DNA of 64,000 nt from Zizania palustris (lineage: Eukaryota; Streptophyta; Magnoliopsida; Poales; Poaceae), in the NCBI GenBank assembly GCA_019279435.1, contig JAAALK010000289.1, positions 51,215,164 to 51,279,163 on the forward strand, written 5' to 3'. A model generated the notes under the pieces. It ran no database searches and was not told the DNA's origin. It saw nothing but the letters and a program-made list of their open reading frames with translations. This document shows, piece after piece, positions 21,146-33,013 of this stretch (position 1 is the stretch's first letter; every line of letters starts with the position of its first letter). The translations under genes were made by a program, and so were the position numbers.

Positions 21146-22510
21146 GATATTTTTGCGTCAGTTTTTCTTTCTTCTTTACTCTTTTCTTGAGTCTTTTCGT
21201 GTGTGTTCATATCATACATATTCACATATCACACTTTTGAGTCTGCTTCTGTTATATGATTGAACTGCTTTACTTATTCTAGCTGGTACATGCTTTTGAT
21301 TACTTGTCAATGATCATGCCTTGTTTCAGTTCGCTTGATATGTCTGATATCTGTCATATGCATGGCTTTTACACTTTAAACTTGAAAAATGATCACCATT
21401 GCTTCTGGTAACTAGCATGTGTAGGCTGAGTGCTTTTTGCTATCTGTTACATACCTTGTAGCTAGTTCCTCACATAGATGCAGATATTCAACTTGGACAT
21501 CTTTATGCTTTAACATGGAAAATATGCTATAAAAATGATAAAAAATCAAAAATGAATGAAAATTCCATGCCTTTTTATGCTTGAGTTGAAAGATCCAAGT
21601 GGGTTTGCTTTGTCGCATTGCATTGTTCTGGACTGCTTACCATAGCACTTTGGTATGAACTAGGACAGTGTAGTGTATGCCAAGACCAATGTCTTAAGCT
21701 TCCGATGGTCCAGTTCTGGCCTAGGCTTGACTTGGTCGGTTAGCATAAGGTTTGATATGCAAATAACCCTTGGCAAAAATGAAAAAGGAAAATGAAAAAG
21801 CCTGGAAATTAAAAAGACAACAAGTTTGCTGAAGCACTTTGTTTTGAACAATGCCTATCTTGGTAGATTTCAGTTAGCTTCTGCATCTCTTGCTTTACCT
21901 TGCTTGTTAACTGGAAAATGTGGTGATGCCTTTGTTTGCAAAAACTGAAAAATGCGTGCTCATGACTTTCTTTAGATATCATCTGTTGCACTGATCATGC
22001 CATGTTTCTTAGACAGTATGTCTTTTGCTATACTTGTTAGATGTTGTAATTGCAGTCAATCATATCTGAGAAGCATGCTTTCTACACTCCACCTGCACCC
22101 CAGTTGCATTCATTGTATATTTTGAGGGGGAGTTGCATTTCAGGGGGAGTCAGTGTCGTTTTAGAATGCTTGATGAGTCCACTTGTCAACAAGGGGGAGA
22201 AATTTTGGTATAAGAGTTTAAGGGGGAGTTCTGGCTTTCTCTGGGATTTGTTTCAGGGGAGTTTTTGTCCCGTTTGTCCTTACTCTTTTGATATCCTTGT
22301 TGATGTTTCTGAGACTGCACTCATTTTGAGCTTTTAGCTTTGGTTAACCATAATGACCGTTTCTTGCTTTTGTTCGGTTTTTGGTCATTAGGGTTAAACT
22401 TTTACTTTATTTTCTTCTTCTCTGTTTTCTTGTGTTTTGTTTTCGTGTTTCCACAGTTGTTCACAGGTACTGAAGAGCAGATGAAGTGAAGTGTTGACAA
22501 TGCACTCATC
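21146..22510 (+). other. Copia-B 3' non-coding region
   Basis: About 1.37 kb conserved with Copia-A and Copia-C although it has no long ORF. Near the end it carries several AGGGGGAG tracts (about 22125, 22143, 22191 and 22220), which look like extra polypurine tracts. Confidence 0.75.
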
Positions 22511-22521
22511 AAGGGGGAGAT
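22511..22521 (+). other. Copia-B polypurine tract
   Basis: AAGGGGGAGAT directly precedes the LTR TG. It is the primer for second-strand DNA. Confidence 0.85.
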
Positions 22522-24152
22522 TGAGGAGCCATGCTGAATAGCGTGGGCCTCATGGCTCCAGATGTGATGAGTCATTGTCAACGATAGTCAAAGAGGACTG
22601 AAAAGAGAGATATGATCTGCTGCGTCCGGGCCGCGTGTGACTCAGGTACACGGGCAGCGAGCGACTGTCGGGCAGAGGGGCCGCGAAGTCGGGTTGGCCC
22701 AATCCGGGTACATGGGCTAGGAGCAGCAGAGGATCCACTAGACTGTTGACCGGGATTGACTCAGGTACACGGGCGGCGAGTGATTACCGGGCTGAGGGAG
22801 CCGCGGAATCGGGCCGGCCCAATCCGGGTACCCGGTGCGAAGACGGTGGACGCTTTGTCAGTTTCGGCGCAAAACTGACGACCGTTGATTTTGGATCTGA
22901 CCGTCCTGAGGCGAAGCCGTAGCTGCTACGAAAGCTCCGCATCAGGACAAGTTACCTTTATTTAGGTTTTTACTATTTTGTCTTTAGGCCCACAGTCTAT
23001 CAGTCGAGTCTGTAAAAAACCCTAAGGGCATTTCGGTCTTTTCCATTTTTATTCAGCGTCTGTAAAAAACCCTAGGGGTATTTCTGCATTTTTCCATTTA
23101 ATGGGCTGCCTATAAATAGGCCCCAATATCCTATTGTTAGGGTACCCATTTTTTGAGAAATCACTTTACCAATTCTGAAATTGAGTGGGTCATTTTTCTA
23201 GTGCCTTCTTCTTCCTATGTATGCGCCGCCTCTGTTTTGGCTTCATCTCTGCTGCCTGGTCATCACCGTTTTTGTGCCTTCGACAGTACAGTGCCGCTCG
23301 GATTCCAAGCGCTCCACTGTTCTCCGGTTTTCTTTTCCCTCCCTGGTTTTCTTCTTCTCTCAAAAACCGGATCTCGTTTCTTGTTTTCCCACGGCATTTT
23401 AGCGCGTGCGGTTCTGGAGTCATGGAGGCGAAGTTTGCTGGCGGACTCGGCGGAAGGCTCGAGGCGTAGGCTGCGTGCGGCAGGAAGCTGAGGGCCAGGT
23501 ATTCTCGGACAGCACCCAACCGTGGGTCCCGCCGGATGTAGTGCTTTGGCAAGAACAGAAGCATCTCACAGTAATTTCCTGTTTGCCTCTTTTTGCGTGC
23601 ATTTACAGTCACTTTGTTGTTTAATCCTCTGGTTAATCTTCTGATACGCTAGTTTTTGTTTAAATCACTTCCAGTATTTTGTTTTTCAGAATTACATTCA
23701 GGATTTTATTGATATATCTTTATACTCTGAATACTTACGCCATGTTTGATTCAATCTCTTGAAGCACTTTATTCTTATTCTATGATATGCATATACATTG
23801 ATTCATCTGTGTAAATCCAAGTGCATGTCGTATGTCTGTTTAAATGCATGATAACCGTGACGTTTGTTTTATGTCTACACATTTGTGTGAACCATGAGTT
23901 TGATTAAATATCTGTTGAATCTGAAGCTTAATCTGTGAGTAGTCTTTTAATCTGCCTTTAAGCACTTTGATGGTGTCTTTTCGATTAGGACACCAGTCGT
24001 TTTTAGGCTAGATTATTTTAAGAACCTGTGAACTGTTTTGTTTCCGCTGATTTTTTGTTGAGGTGCGTTGGGTGTTGGGAGAAGGCCATTAATTCGCAGG
24101 AATTTTTAAGGCGCACATTCACCCCCCTCTGGTCGCTACTTTCGGTCCTACA
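22522..24152 (+). repeat. Copia-B 3' LTR
   Basis: Same length as the 5' LTR and nearly identical. It ends TTTCGGTCCTACA and is followed by the CTTTT duplication and then Copia-C LTR sequence. Confidence 0.95.
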
Positions 24153-24157
24153 CTTTT

Positions 24158-25248
24158 TCTTATGTAGCCTTTTTGATCAAGTAGACAGAGCCTACTCTTT
24201 CTCGGATTGTTTCTGGCGAAGTACCCCTGTCTGTTCGAAGTCTTTCAGCTCTGAGAAGCATGCTTCGACCTGACATCTTCAAAGGCTTCGACTTTAGACT
24301 CCGAACTTAAACTCTGAACCTTGCTTCGATGTATGTTCTGTGCTTAGTTTTTTTTGTTCTCTTGGCATACTTCGGCAGTTCTTGAGAAGGTGTACTCCGA
24401 CTCGAGCTTTTTGTAGTCAATATTCCTACAGGCTTCGAAGTTAGCTTCGAAGCATGTCTCTCTGGTAGACTTCGTTCGGAGTGTGCTGCTATCTTTTCGA
24501 GGGGCACAGTTTGTGGGTTCGGAGCTTGTCATTCGAAGTTAGTCCTCGGGTCAAAGGTTACTACTTCGGTAGTTATACTTCAATCCGTCTAACTTGGAAG
24601 GTAGCTGTGTAGGCTTCATTTCGATTTTGCTGCCGTGTGTTGGGCTTTGCTTCTCTTTCAAAGCTTGTCTTTCTGCAAATGTTGTTCGAAGCTTTCTGTT
24701 CGGAGTATAGGCTTCGAAGTACATTGATCGAAGCAGGCTTCGATACTCTCATACTTCGCACCTAAGCATACTTCGCCTTCTGCCACACTCGGACTAGGCT
24801 AGCCTCAACAAACCTTCGGCACTTCCACGACCGCCTTCGCTAGACTTCAACAAGGGACTCCAAAGCAGGCTTCGACACTCCGAAGCAGGCTTTGACACTC
24901 CGAAGCAGGCTTCAACACAGCGAAGCAAGCTTCGCCATGTTTCGAACAGGAGACAGAATTTGAACAGTAACTTCTCATCTCTTTTCATGTACACTTAGAT
25001 CATCTGCTAAGAAGTTTGATCTGCCATGTTTTGAATATTTTGTTTATCTGCCTATTTGCACTGTATTGGTGTTTCTCTGTTTTTGACACCGGTCGTTTCT
25101 AGGCTAGATACTTTTAGACTTAGGCAATTTGTTCATGCTTTGTTGCTTAGTCTTTTGAGGTGCATTGGGTGTTGGGAGCAGGCCATAGATTCGAAAGAAA
25201 TTTTATGCGCCCATTCACCCCCCTCTGGTCTCTACTTTCGGTCCTACA
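24158..25248 (+). repeat. Copia-C 5' LTR, right part
   Basis: Continues the LTR broken at 13504 and matches 46386-47483. About 700 bases (24230-24950) are dense in TTCGAAG, CTCCGAAG and GGCTTCGACAC words. The end is TTTCGGTCCTACA, followed by the primer site TGGTATCAGAGCC at 25251-25263. Confidence 0.92.
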
Positions 25249-25313
25249 AGTGGTATCAGAGCCTGGTTATGGTTTTTCCATACCTTAACCAGTTCTAAAC
25301 CCCAGTAGTGATC

Positions 25314-27657
25314 GTGACGTCTCCTGGCAAGGTCCCGTCATTGGAAGCTTATGGCTATAATTATTGGAAGACTCGCATGCGATCCTATCTTATGAGCCAA
25401 GGCTCGGACATCTAGGACATTTGCGTTCACGATACGTTTGTTATATTGCCAGTTGCTGAGCATGGTACTCCTGGTATCATTGCCCAGCATCTGAACAATA
25501 GTAAAGTTGTGAACATTCTGTTTTCTGTTTTAGGTCCCACTGAGTTTGAGCGTGTGAGCCATCTTTCCACTGCGAGGGAGATCTGGGCTACCCTCAAGGC
25601 ACACCATGAGGGGACAGCCCAGGTCAAGGCTCGGCTCTATCAGACCTACCGGCGTGAATATGAGAATTTCACACAAAAGCCGGGTGAATCTGTTGAAGCG
25701 TTGTTTGGTCGTTTTCAATCGATCATAAACAAGCTTCGGGACAACAAGGCTGAGGGTGCTCAGTTAGTCTCAGATCACGAGCAGGCGCTCAAGGTTCTCC
25801 ATACCTTCGACCCAAAGATCTGGGAGATCAAGGTATCCTCTATCATTGAGAGCATATCTTATGATACCTTGACCATTTCTGAGTTGTTTAGCAAGCTGAA
25901 GGCCACCGAGGTTGATATCCATTTGAGATCAAATCTCACTGGTTCTGGATCAAAGTCTCTGGCCCTTGCTACACCTTCGGTTGATCCCTCTTCTGTGAGC
26001 TGTGCTGGGTTCTCTTTAATGTCTATCACTGAGGACCAGCTTGAGTCTTTGGGAGATGATGATTTGTGTCTTTTTAACAACTGGGTGCATCGTGTTTATG
26101 ACAAACGAATGTTCAAGAGACACTGCACAAAATCCGGGTGCTTTGAGTGTGGTGACCTAGGACACTTCATCGCCGACTGCCCCAAGCGCAATGGACACAA
26201 GAAGGGCACCGGTGGTGGCTTCCACGACTCCGGCAAGCACGACAGCTCTTCCTTCAACAAGGGCAAGCCAAAGACCAGATTCTTCAAAAAGGCCCTGAAG
26301 GACTACCGGCGAGAGAACAAGAAGCGCGACAAGGCCTTCTTTGCCAAGATAGAGAAGAGCTACTCCAAGCGGTCCACGTCTTCTTCCTCTTCATCGAGCT
26401 CAAGCGATGAGGAGTTTGTCATCAGGAAGGGGAAGGACAAGGACGATCCAGCGGGTCTTTGCTTCATGACTTTCGGGGATAGACCGAAGAGCCGCTCACA
26501 TCAGCACCGAAGATCCCGCAAGAGCTTCTGTTCAATGGCTCTTGGGGATAAGGAAGAAAAAAACGCCTCCGATGACTCCGATGACAACGACAACGAAAAG
26601 GTATCATCTTATGAGCGCGAAATCATTGATTTACTTGAAAGCAATCGTCAGGAGTTAAAATATCGGGAAACCTGCTTAGGGGGCCAAGAAGAGGATAGAT
26701 GAATTAGAGAGTGAGCATGTCGTAGCCAACAACATAATTGAGAGTCTATCTTCTTCCCCCTGCTTGCGTGATAGTAGTTAGTGCCCAAAGTGTGAGGTGC
26801 TTCTGTGTGACTTGTCGACTCTGAAGTCCAAGTACACAGAAAGGGTTGATGAGAGGGAAGCTTTGGCCACTAAGCTTGAGAGTGCTCAGCTGGAGCTAAA
26901 AGATGCTCAAGCCACTGTCGTCATACCCTGTGCTGATTGCCAATCTGATCTAGCTGTCTTAGCTGAGCTGAAAGCCAAGGGCGATGAGCATTTGGGGGAT
27001 TTGGAGAGAGTGAGAGCTAAGTTGGCGCAGACTAGGATAGAGCTTGAGACACTGTCAATTCCACCCACTGTCTGTGAGAACTGCCTGTCTCTTAGAATGG
27101 AGTTGATTAAGCTGAAAGCTGAGAAGTTTGTCCAAGTAGATAGAGAGTGTGAGACCTACTTGTCTCAGGTGGAGGTAATGGCTTCCTTGAGAGAGGAGCT
27201 AGCTGATTCTCAGAATGAGAATTTTTACCTTCGTTCTATCCTGAGTTGGATCAGTGCCTGAGAGCCACAGCTTGGCATGATGATCCAGCAGTTCAAGATG
27301 CAGGATGGGTTTGGGGTAGGTTACACCTACACCAAGGCTGACTTTGAGAGTGCCATTAGCCGGGCAGTGGAGTGGAGTAAAATGACTCCTCAGCAGAGAT
27401 ATCCCAAGACTCACTCCACTGAGTCTTCCCTGGCTAGTCAGCCCAAGGATGGAGTGATCCATGAACAGCCCAAAGCTCCACCCAAGAAGCCCATCTGGGT
27501 TCCAAAGCCCAAACACCTCCACACTTCTCTTGACTCTCTTCCTGGACCCTCTCAACCCAAGAAGACGACACCAAACACCACTAAGCCCAAGAACCCCAAA
27601 CCTCAACGACATCCCAAGAAGCCCACCTATCATTGTGAGTATTGTTAAAGAGACGGG
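25314..27657 (+). pseudogene. Copia-C gag, 5' part (broken)
   Basis: Closely similar to Copia-B gag. The start ATG has become GTG (25314), and a TGG codon near 25413 is TAG. The main open piece is 25446-26702, including the knuckle CFECGDLGHFIADC. Lost bases near 26670 shift the frame. Further stops lie near 26777 and at about 27259, and TAA at 27646-27648 replaces a CAG of Copia-B. The sequence then meets the G2 insertion; ACGGG at 27653-27657 is the left target copy. Gag resumes at 38969. Confidence 0.9.
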
Positions 27658-28151
27658 TGTTGGCGTAAAAGATTACGCTAACAGGTTTCTGAAGATTAGA
27701 AACTAACAAACGAAGTGTTTGCGAAGTAAACTATTTCAAGCCTCCGAAAGGATAATATCTTAAAATATTTCGAAAGTGTGTATTGAATAACTTGTATTCG
27801 GTCCACCTTACAGGGTAAAATGGGGGTATTTATAGGCCCAAACATTAAGGAAAAGACCCTTTTACCCCTCTATTACAACCGACATAGTGGAAACTATTCG
27901 GTACCCTTGATAGGGCTAAAATGGTAAAAGACTAATCTAATGAGAAAGAAAATAGGTCTTCCATCTTAGCTAGCAAAGAAGCTCTGGGAAGAGTCCAAGT
28001 TCGAAGATATACTCCAAACTAGAGTCCGTCATCATACTTTGAACTTGATTCAATGCATCTCCGAAGATACATGCTGGGAACCTTTGATTCAATTGTCTGC
28101 CTTTGTCCTGTTACTGCAATAACCCTGAGGATGGAATATTTTCCCCCAACA
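27658..28151 (-). repeat. G2 3' LTR (left LTR)
   Basis: 494 bp from TGTTGGCGTAAAAG to TTTCCCCCAACA. It is nearly identical to 38469-38963. The plus strand just beyond it (28152-28164, GTAGCCCCTCGAA) is the complement of the polypurine tract. Confidence 0.95.
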
Positions 28152-28477
28152 GTAGCCCCTCGAATACGCTTCTCCGTTAAATCTGTAATGTTAGGAGAGC
28201 AGTATATGTAGGAAAAATAATCATGCGTAGGGATTAGCAGATTTAATCCATTTCCGAAATACGTGGAAATGTAAAACTTCGAATCATCTTATAAGAAAAT
28301 TATATTCGAACTATCTTAGAATTAACTCGAAAAGCCCGAAAGCTTTTTAGACTTGGAAGAAATAGCCGTTGGCTTTTTCCTTCTAACGAAAGTTACGTGA
28401 TGCGTTAATTCCGCAACAAAATAACGGTTAAGAATGTGAAACGGCAGATGCAAACGGTAAAAAATCGTGGTCTGGGT

Positions 28478-28485
28478 TATAAATA
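28478..28485 (+). promoter_or_regulatory. TATA box of the G2 antisense gene
   Basis: TATAAATA sits in GGGTTATAAATAGAGGGCCC, 113 bases before the ATG at 28591, in the same arrangement as in G1 (1800-1807). Confidence 0.7.
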
Positions 28486-28590
28486 GAGGGCCCAGCCCCT
28501 TCTCGAGTACCTTTCCACCGCTTTCGTGCAAACAAGCCATCAGACAAACCTTAACCTCCGTTTTTCTCCTCAAACGATCCGTGCGATCCC

Positions 28591-31500
28591 ATGGCGAAAA
28601 CCAGTTTCAAGGGTCCTGGAGCGGCTTCAACCCTGGCTCGGCAGCAGGCTGCGGCAGCAGCGGCGGCTGCGACATCGGTGACGGCAACTCCGACACCAGC
28701 AATGGCAGCAATGGCGGCGGCGGGGAGAAATCCCCAAAATGTTGGCCCTCCTGACCTCTTCCTGGTGTCGACAAAGTACAATGATCAGTCCTATCAATTG
28801 GGGCCTTCAACCTGCAAGAGGGAATCGCTCGCGGCTGCAATAGAAGGCAAAATGAGTTCTGGGATTATGGTTCGCAAGGCCTGGAGAAGTGGTTGTCTTC
28901 GAAGCCTTCTTGGAAGCTGGCTTAGGGCATCCAGCAGTTGACTTCTTGGCGGAGGTATTGGATTTATTCCACGTTACTCTCCCCCAGCTTTCTCCGAATG
29001 CAGTAGCACGTCTGGCCATCTTCGAATGGGCGTTGCGAGCCAAAGGTTGCGAAGAGAGGGCTGAAATCTTCGCAGCACTGCACAGAGCTTCGTGCCAACC
29101 AAAGACCTTCGCAGGCCCCGGAGGTGAAAAGATGGTGGTGGCCTTCGGAAGCATCAACTTCAGGCTTCGAGACGAGTATGCTCTTTGGTTTCCTGCCAAG
29201 GCCATTAACGCCAGATGGTATACCGACTGGATCTTGAAGTGGTTTTATGCCGAAGTTGGGGCGAGCAGTCGTCTAGCTGGACCATTGCAAGATATCAACT
29301 TTTGAAAGGATGCTCTTGTGCATCCGGATCCAGGCCAACTCGAAGCTTGCCTCAGCCTGCTCCAAAGAATTAGTCGCCGCCTGAGCATGCGGGACTTAGC
29401 AGAAGAATTCCTCGGGCTTTAAATCCCTCCTTTGATGGCCAACTGGCCGATCACCTTCGAGGAAGATTCGGAGGGCGGTCTCCGCAAAATTTCTTCGAAC
29501 TTGAGCCCTGCAGGTAACTTCGAAAACAACATATGTCATGTATATTTATTCGAAGAAATAACCAACTTAACTCATTTTTCAGCCTCTTCAGCCCCTATAA
29601 CTTCAGAGCATATTGTACGAGCTTCGGAGAAGATTCTGGGCATCCCAACTCCGACCGAGAAGGAATGGAGAATTAAATTGGTTGGTACTTGGGAACGGTC
29701 CAACCGAGTATGGGGACTACTCGAAGTTGTTCCGCCCCCTCTTGTGGATTGGGTGCCTTCGGAGAAAGGGCCCAAAAAGAGAGAAGCTGAAGTCAGAGCC
29801 TCGAGCTCTGCCAAGACTCCGCTAAAGAGGGTAGCTCGAAAGCCAAGAGTTGCTGCGCCTTCAAGCCCAAGAGCTTCGGTCTCTGATTCCTTGGAGGATG
29901 AAGGCAGGATGCTTGTTAACCTGATCGACGAGGACGCAGCCCAAACAGATGCAAATATTGATGATGCTACGAGCGTGCCGGAGTCTCAAGACAACCCTGA
30001 GCAAGTGAGGACTCCGGCTGCTCAAGAAAATTTACCGCAAGACGGAGCCCCTGTGGACGAAAGCGGAGTCGAAGTTGCTGTAACTTTGACTCCGGGTGAA
30101 GTAACAACAGCTGCTCCCGAAGATGCTCCAACAGTCGAAGATTTGACTGTTGACTCCGACGAAGACTTTGGAGTAGCCTTCGACCCGCCAAGCAGCCCAA
30201 TGCTCACCCGTTGCCAAAACGTCGAAGGTAAACTTCGCATAATTCTTTTGTTCTTTTTTCCTGCGAAATTATACAATGTATGATACCTTTGTTTTAACGG
30301 GATCTACTCCCGTGGAAGAGGACCGTCCCGAAGATATAATTCCTAGGCCTTCGACAACTTCGGAGCCAATTCCAGGAGTCACTCAAATGGGACCTGGAAA
30401 AGGCAAAGGCAAGATGGACCACCTCCCTGCTCCGAGCTCAGGATCAACTCCGTCTGAATCAACAAACGAAAGCCAATCTACGGAGGGGGGTCAATCTGCC
30501 GGAGCTCCAAAAGATATGGCTCAGCACTCCAGACCTTCACCAAACGAAGATGACCAACAAGCCTTGAGCATGCTCCCTCTTCTAGATCCTTTCTTGGAGC
30601 GAAGAACTGGGCTTCGGACTTTGCTCGAGCCTTTGGATCGAGCTAGCCGCGAAGTCGGGGAGATAGACTTGGTGGCCATCTTGAGCGAGGCGGAAAGTTC
30701 AGATCTTAACGCTGCCATGGAGCGTGCAGCATACCAGGTACGAAGTATCTACAAAACAAAATTAAACTTATATACAAATAATTTCTTACCTTGGTTTTTT
30801 CTCTTCGCAGCAAATAGTCTTGGCCCGAGCTGCGAACATTTCAAATGAGCGTGGAAGCCTTCGCCTTCGAGAGGAAAACACAACTCTTCAACGAAATCTT
30901 ACTATCTCCGAAGGTCGAGTTTCCCACTTAGATAACATGGTTTCAGCGGAGCGCAGGGCCAGACAAAGCTTGGAAGCTGCGAACAAAGAGCTCGAAGCAG
31001 AACAAATTGTGCTTCGAGCGGAAATTGAAAAGATGCGGGCAGAGCATGCTACGGCGGGAGCTGAGCTTGTTAGGCTCCAAGAAGAAAAAGCCAAAGCTAC
31101 CGAGGAAGCTAGCCAGCTACTCAACCAGAAAAATTCTTTAGCTACGGAGGCAGCTAGGCTCTCTGGAGTGGTAAGAGAATTAACTTCGGCGAAGGATACC
31201 TTAATTGAAGACAAGCTGAAGTCGTAGAAGGTAGCCGCGGAGGTCATGAACCAACTGCTAGGCGTTCTAGAGTACTTTGGTACTACTGGGACGCTTCCTT
31301 CAGATGACAACATCCCCCTGCTGCGATGGCTGAAGAGGATCCAAGGAGCAACGAAGCAAATGAAGACACCAGGCATTCGGTACGGAGAAATCTCCGGACA
31401 AGTGGCTGCTATCGGCATACTTCGTTACTACAAAGATCTGGGCAAATCGATAACTCCGAATGCAGGGGCGGCTCCCATTACCTTTGACGACAATCAGCTT

Positions 31501-31659
31501 CTTACTCCTTCCGAAGGTGTGGCCGCTGCTTGGCAAGCCTTTCAAACCTCATGGAGAGCCGAAGGTCGCTCTGCGATCAAGGCTTGGATCGATGAAGGGC
31601 AACACCAGAAGCAAGCTCGGTCCCAAGCTTCGAGCAGCCAGCCTCCGCCAAACCCGTAG
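28591..31659 (+). pseudogene. G2 antisense gene, exons 1-4: gypsy-type transposon domain plus coiled coil
   Basis: The ATG at 28591 starts an Ala-rich N-terminus. A frameshift near 28880 separates it from the conserved domain (VVFEAFLEAG, LPQLSPNAVARLAIFEWALR, LKWFYAEVGAS; 28889-29305), homologous to G1 and resembling PF04195. Intron 1 is 29514-29582 (CAG/GTAACT to TTTTTCAG). Intron 2 starts at 30228 (GAAG/GTAAAC) and intron 3 is 30738-30810 (CAG/GTACGA to TTCGCAG). The linker is acidic and Pro/Ser-rich. Exon 4 is a coiled coil (LRLREENTTLQRNL and on), with one TAG at 31225-31227, then a C-terminal globular-looking part ending at 31659. Introns 2 and 3 fall at the same places as in G1. Function is unknown. 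Confidence 0.78.
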
Positions 31660-31746
31660 GTTTAGAATTATCTTAGGATCTTCGACTATGTAAAGCATTA
31701 TGCTTTTGTACATTTATGAATGAAAATTTTCTTATCATGTTTTTAG

Positions 31747-32226
31747 GCTTTGCCTCATATGGAAGATGTCGAAGTGTTAGACGTTAACGACGAACTCCGC
31801 CTACTATCGGCTACCTTCGATATTTTAAAACTTCACAAGCGCCCTTGATTTTTAGTTCCTCGTGATAGCTCCGGTGCGATTGCGACCGAAGTAAGCAAAG
31901 ACATACTATCTTGCATTAAATAGGAAGAAAAATAAGTTAACTTGGAAACTTCATCTTCCGAAGACATTGTATGGTCCGAAGACGAAGATGAAGCTCAAGG
32001 TAAAAAGCCTGAAGAACTTGGAAGCTGGGAAAGGAGCCCCGAACGACTTCGAACTTGGGCCGAGCTTCAACAAGAACAGAAAGACTTTAGACCTTCGAAG
32101 GGAGGTAGGAGAGTTAAACGCAAAGTTGTTAGAACTCTCAGCTCTGGAACTAGTCGTTCCAACCTTAGCTCTAGAGATCGAAGGGGTCTTCGATTCCTTC
32201 TTGGTATAGATACCGATTTTTCATGA
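31747..32226 (+). pseudogene. G2 antisense gene, downstream conserved exon (exon 5)
   Basis: Begins right after TGTTTTTAG with ALPHMEDVEVLDVNDELR, which aligns with G1 exon 5. Stops interrupt it near 31846, 31920 and 31932. The rest (31942-32226) is a 94-codon acidic, then basic stretch (SSSEDIVWSEDEDEAQG). No known domain is seen. The preceding 31660-31746 looks like an intron or the 3' end of a shorter transcript; AATGAAAATT occurs near 31719. Confidence 0.55.
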
Positions 32227-32589
32227 TGTAATCATTTTTGTTCGAATAATAAATATCGATTTAAAATTGTCTCCCTATTTACCAGCCCCTCTTTGGGCAT
32301 AAGCAACTTCGAACTATATTCAAAGATGGTTAGGCACAAAGAAAAACTTAGGAGTACAATTTTGGGGTTTCAGAGCCCCTCAGCAATTTAAAGATTAATT
32401 AAAATCTTATAAAATGTCTTCGACTATTTGTAGTCTGAAGATTGGTAATTTAGTACCTTATGTTTTGAAAGATATCACTTTGGACAACTTTCCGGACACT
32501 TTAGTGTCCTAAATGATTTGTCACTTTCGACTTTTTTAACAGACATTCAAAGCTCATGGCTCAAACTCTGTTTTGTTTTGGCCTCCTTC
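32227..32589. other. G2 untranslated region between antisense gene and tandem repeat
   Basis: AT-rich with no credible ORF on either strand. It is part of the region between integrase and 3' LTR of the minus-oriented element. Confidence 0.4.
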
Positions 32590-32820
32590 GGCTCTTTTTC
32601 TGAATTCTGTCAAACCAGTGGTTTGGAGTTCGCAGTGGTCTCTTTGGACTCTTTTTACGGATGCCTACAAGCCGGTGGCTTGGACTCTGCATCATTTGGT
32701 CTCCTTGGACTCTTTTTACGGATGTCTACCAGCCGGTGGCTTGGACTCTGCATCCTGTGGTCTCGGGCTCTTTTACGGATGCCTACAAGCCGGTGGCTTG
32801 GACTCCGGATTATGTCAGCC
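32590..32820. repeat. Tandem repeat of about 61 bp in the G2 3' region
   Basis: Three clear units start at 32649, 32710 and 32768 (CTCTTTTTACGGATG, later AGCCGGTGGCTTGGACTC), with a diverged unit before them. The first two repeat distances are 61 and 58 bases. Plant gypsy elements of the Tat group often carry such variable tandem repeats between pol and the 3' LTR. The 60-116 codon ORFs over it arise from the repeat. Confidence 0.85.
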
Positions 32821-33013
32821 CACCACGTCGGAAGCTTCGGACCAGTGGTCCCAAGTCCGAAAATATGATTCAAATTAATGACACTTCCCTCTTGGTCAAC
32901 TTCGCTATTCCAGTGCGTCCACTTGGAAGTGGGAAGTTTATGAGGGGTAGGCATTATCTGAACCATATGCTTTATTAATTCGGAAAGTGTTTACAAATGA
33001 TTACAAGGGGCCC

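Larger units (their letters stand above)
13505..24152 (+). mobile_element. Copia-B, near-complete Ty1/copia element (probable SIRE/Maximus type)
   Basis: A 10.6-kb element flanked by CTTTT (13500-13504 and 24153-24157), with 1631-bp LTRs at 13505-15135 and 22522-24152. The order is LTR, primer site, gag, pol (protease, integrase, RT, RNase H), 1.4-kb non-coding region, polypurine tract, LTR. This order is diagnostic of Ty1/copia. The very long LTRs, large gag with two zinc knuckles and long 3' region suggest the SIRE/Maximus lineage. By eye the LTRs differ at about two dozen positions, so this is the youngest copia in the window. Confidence 0.95.
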
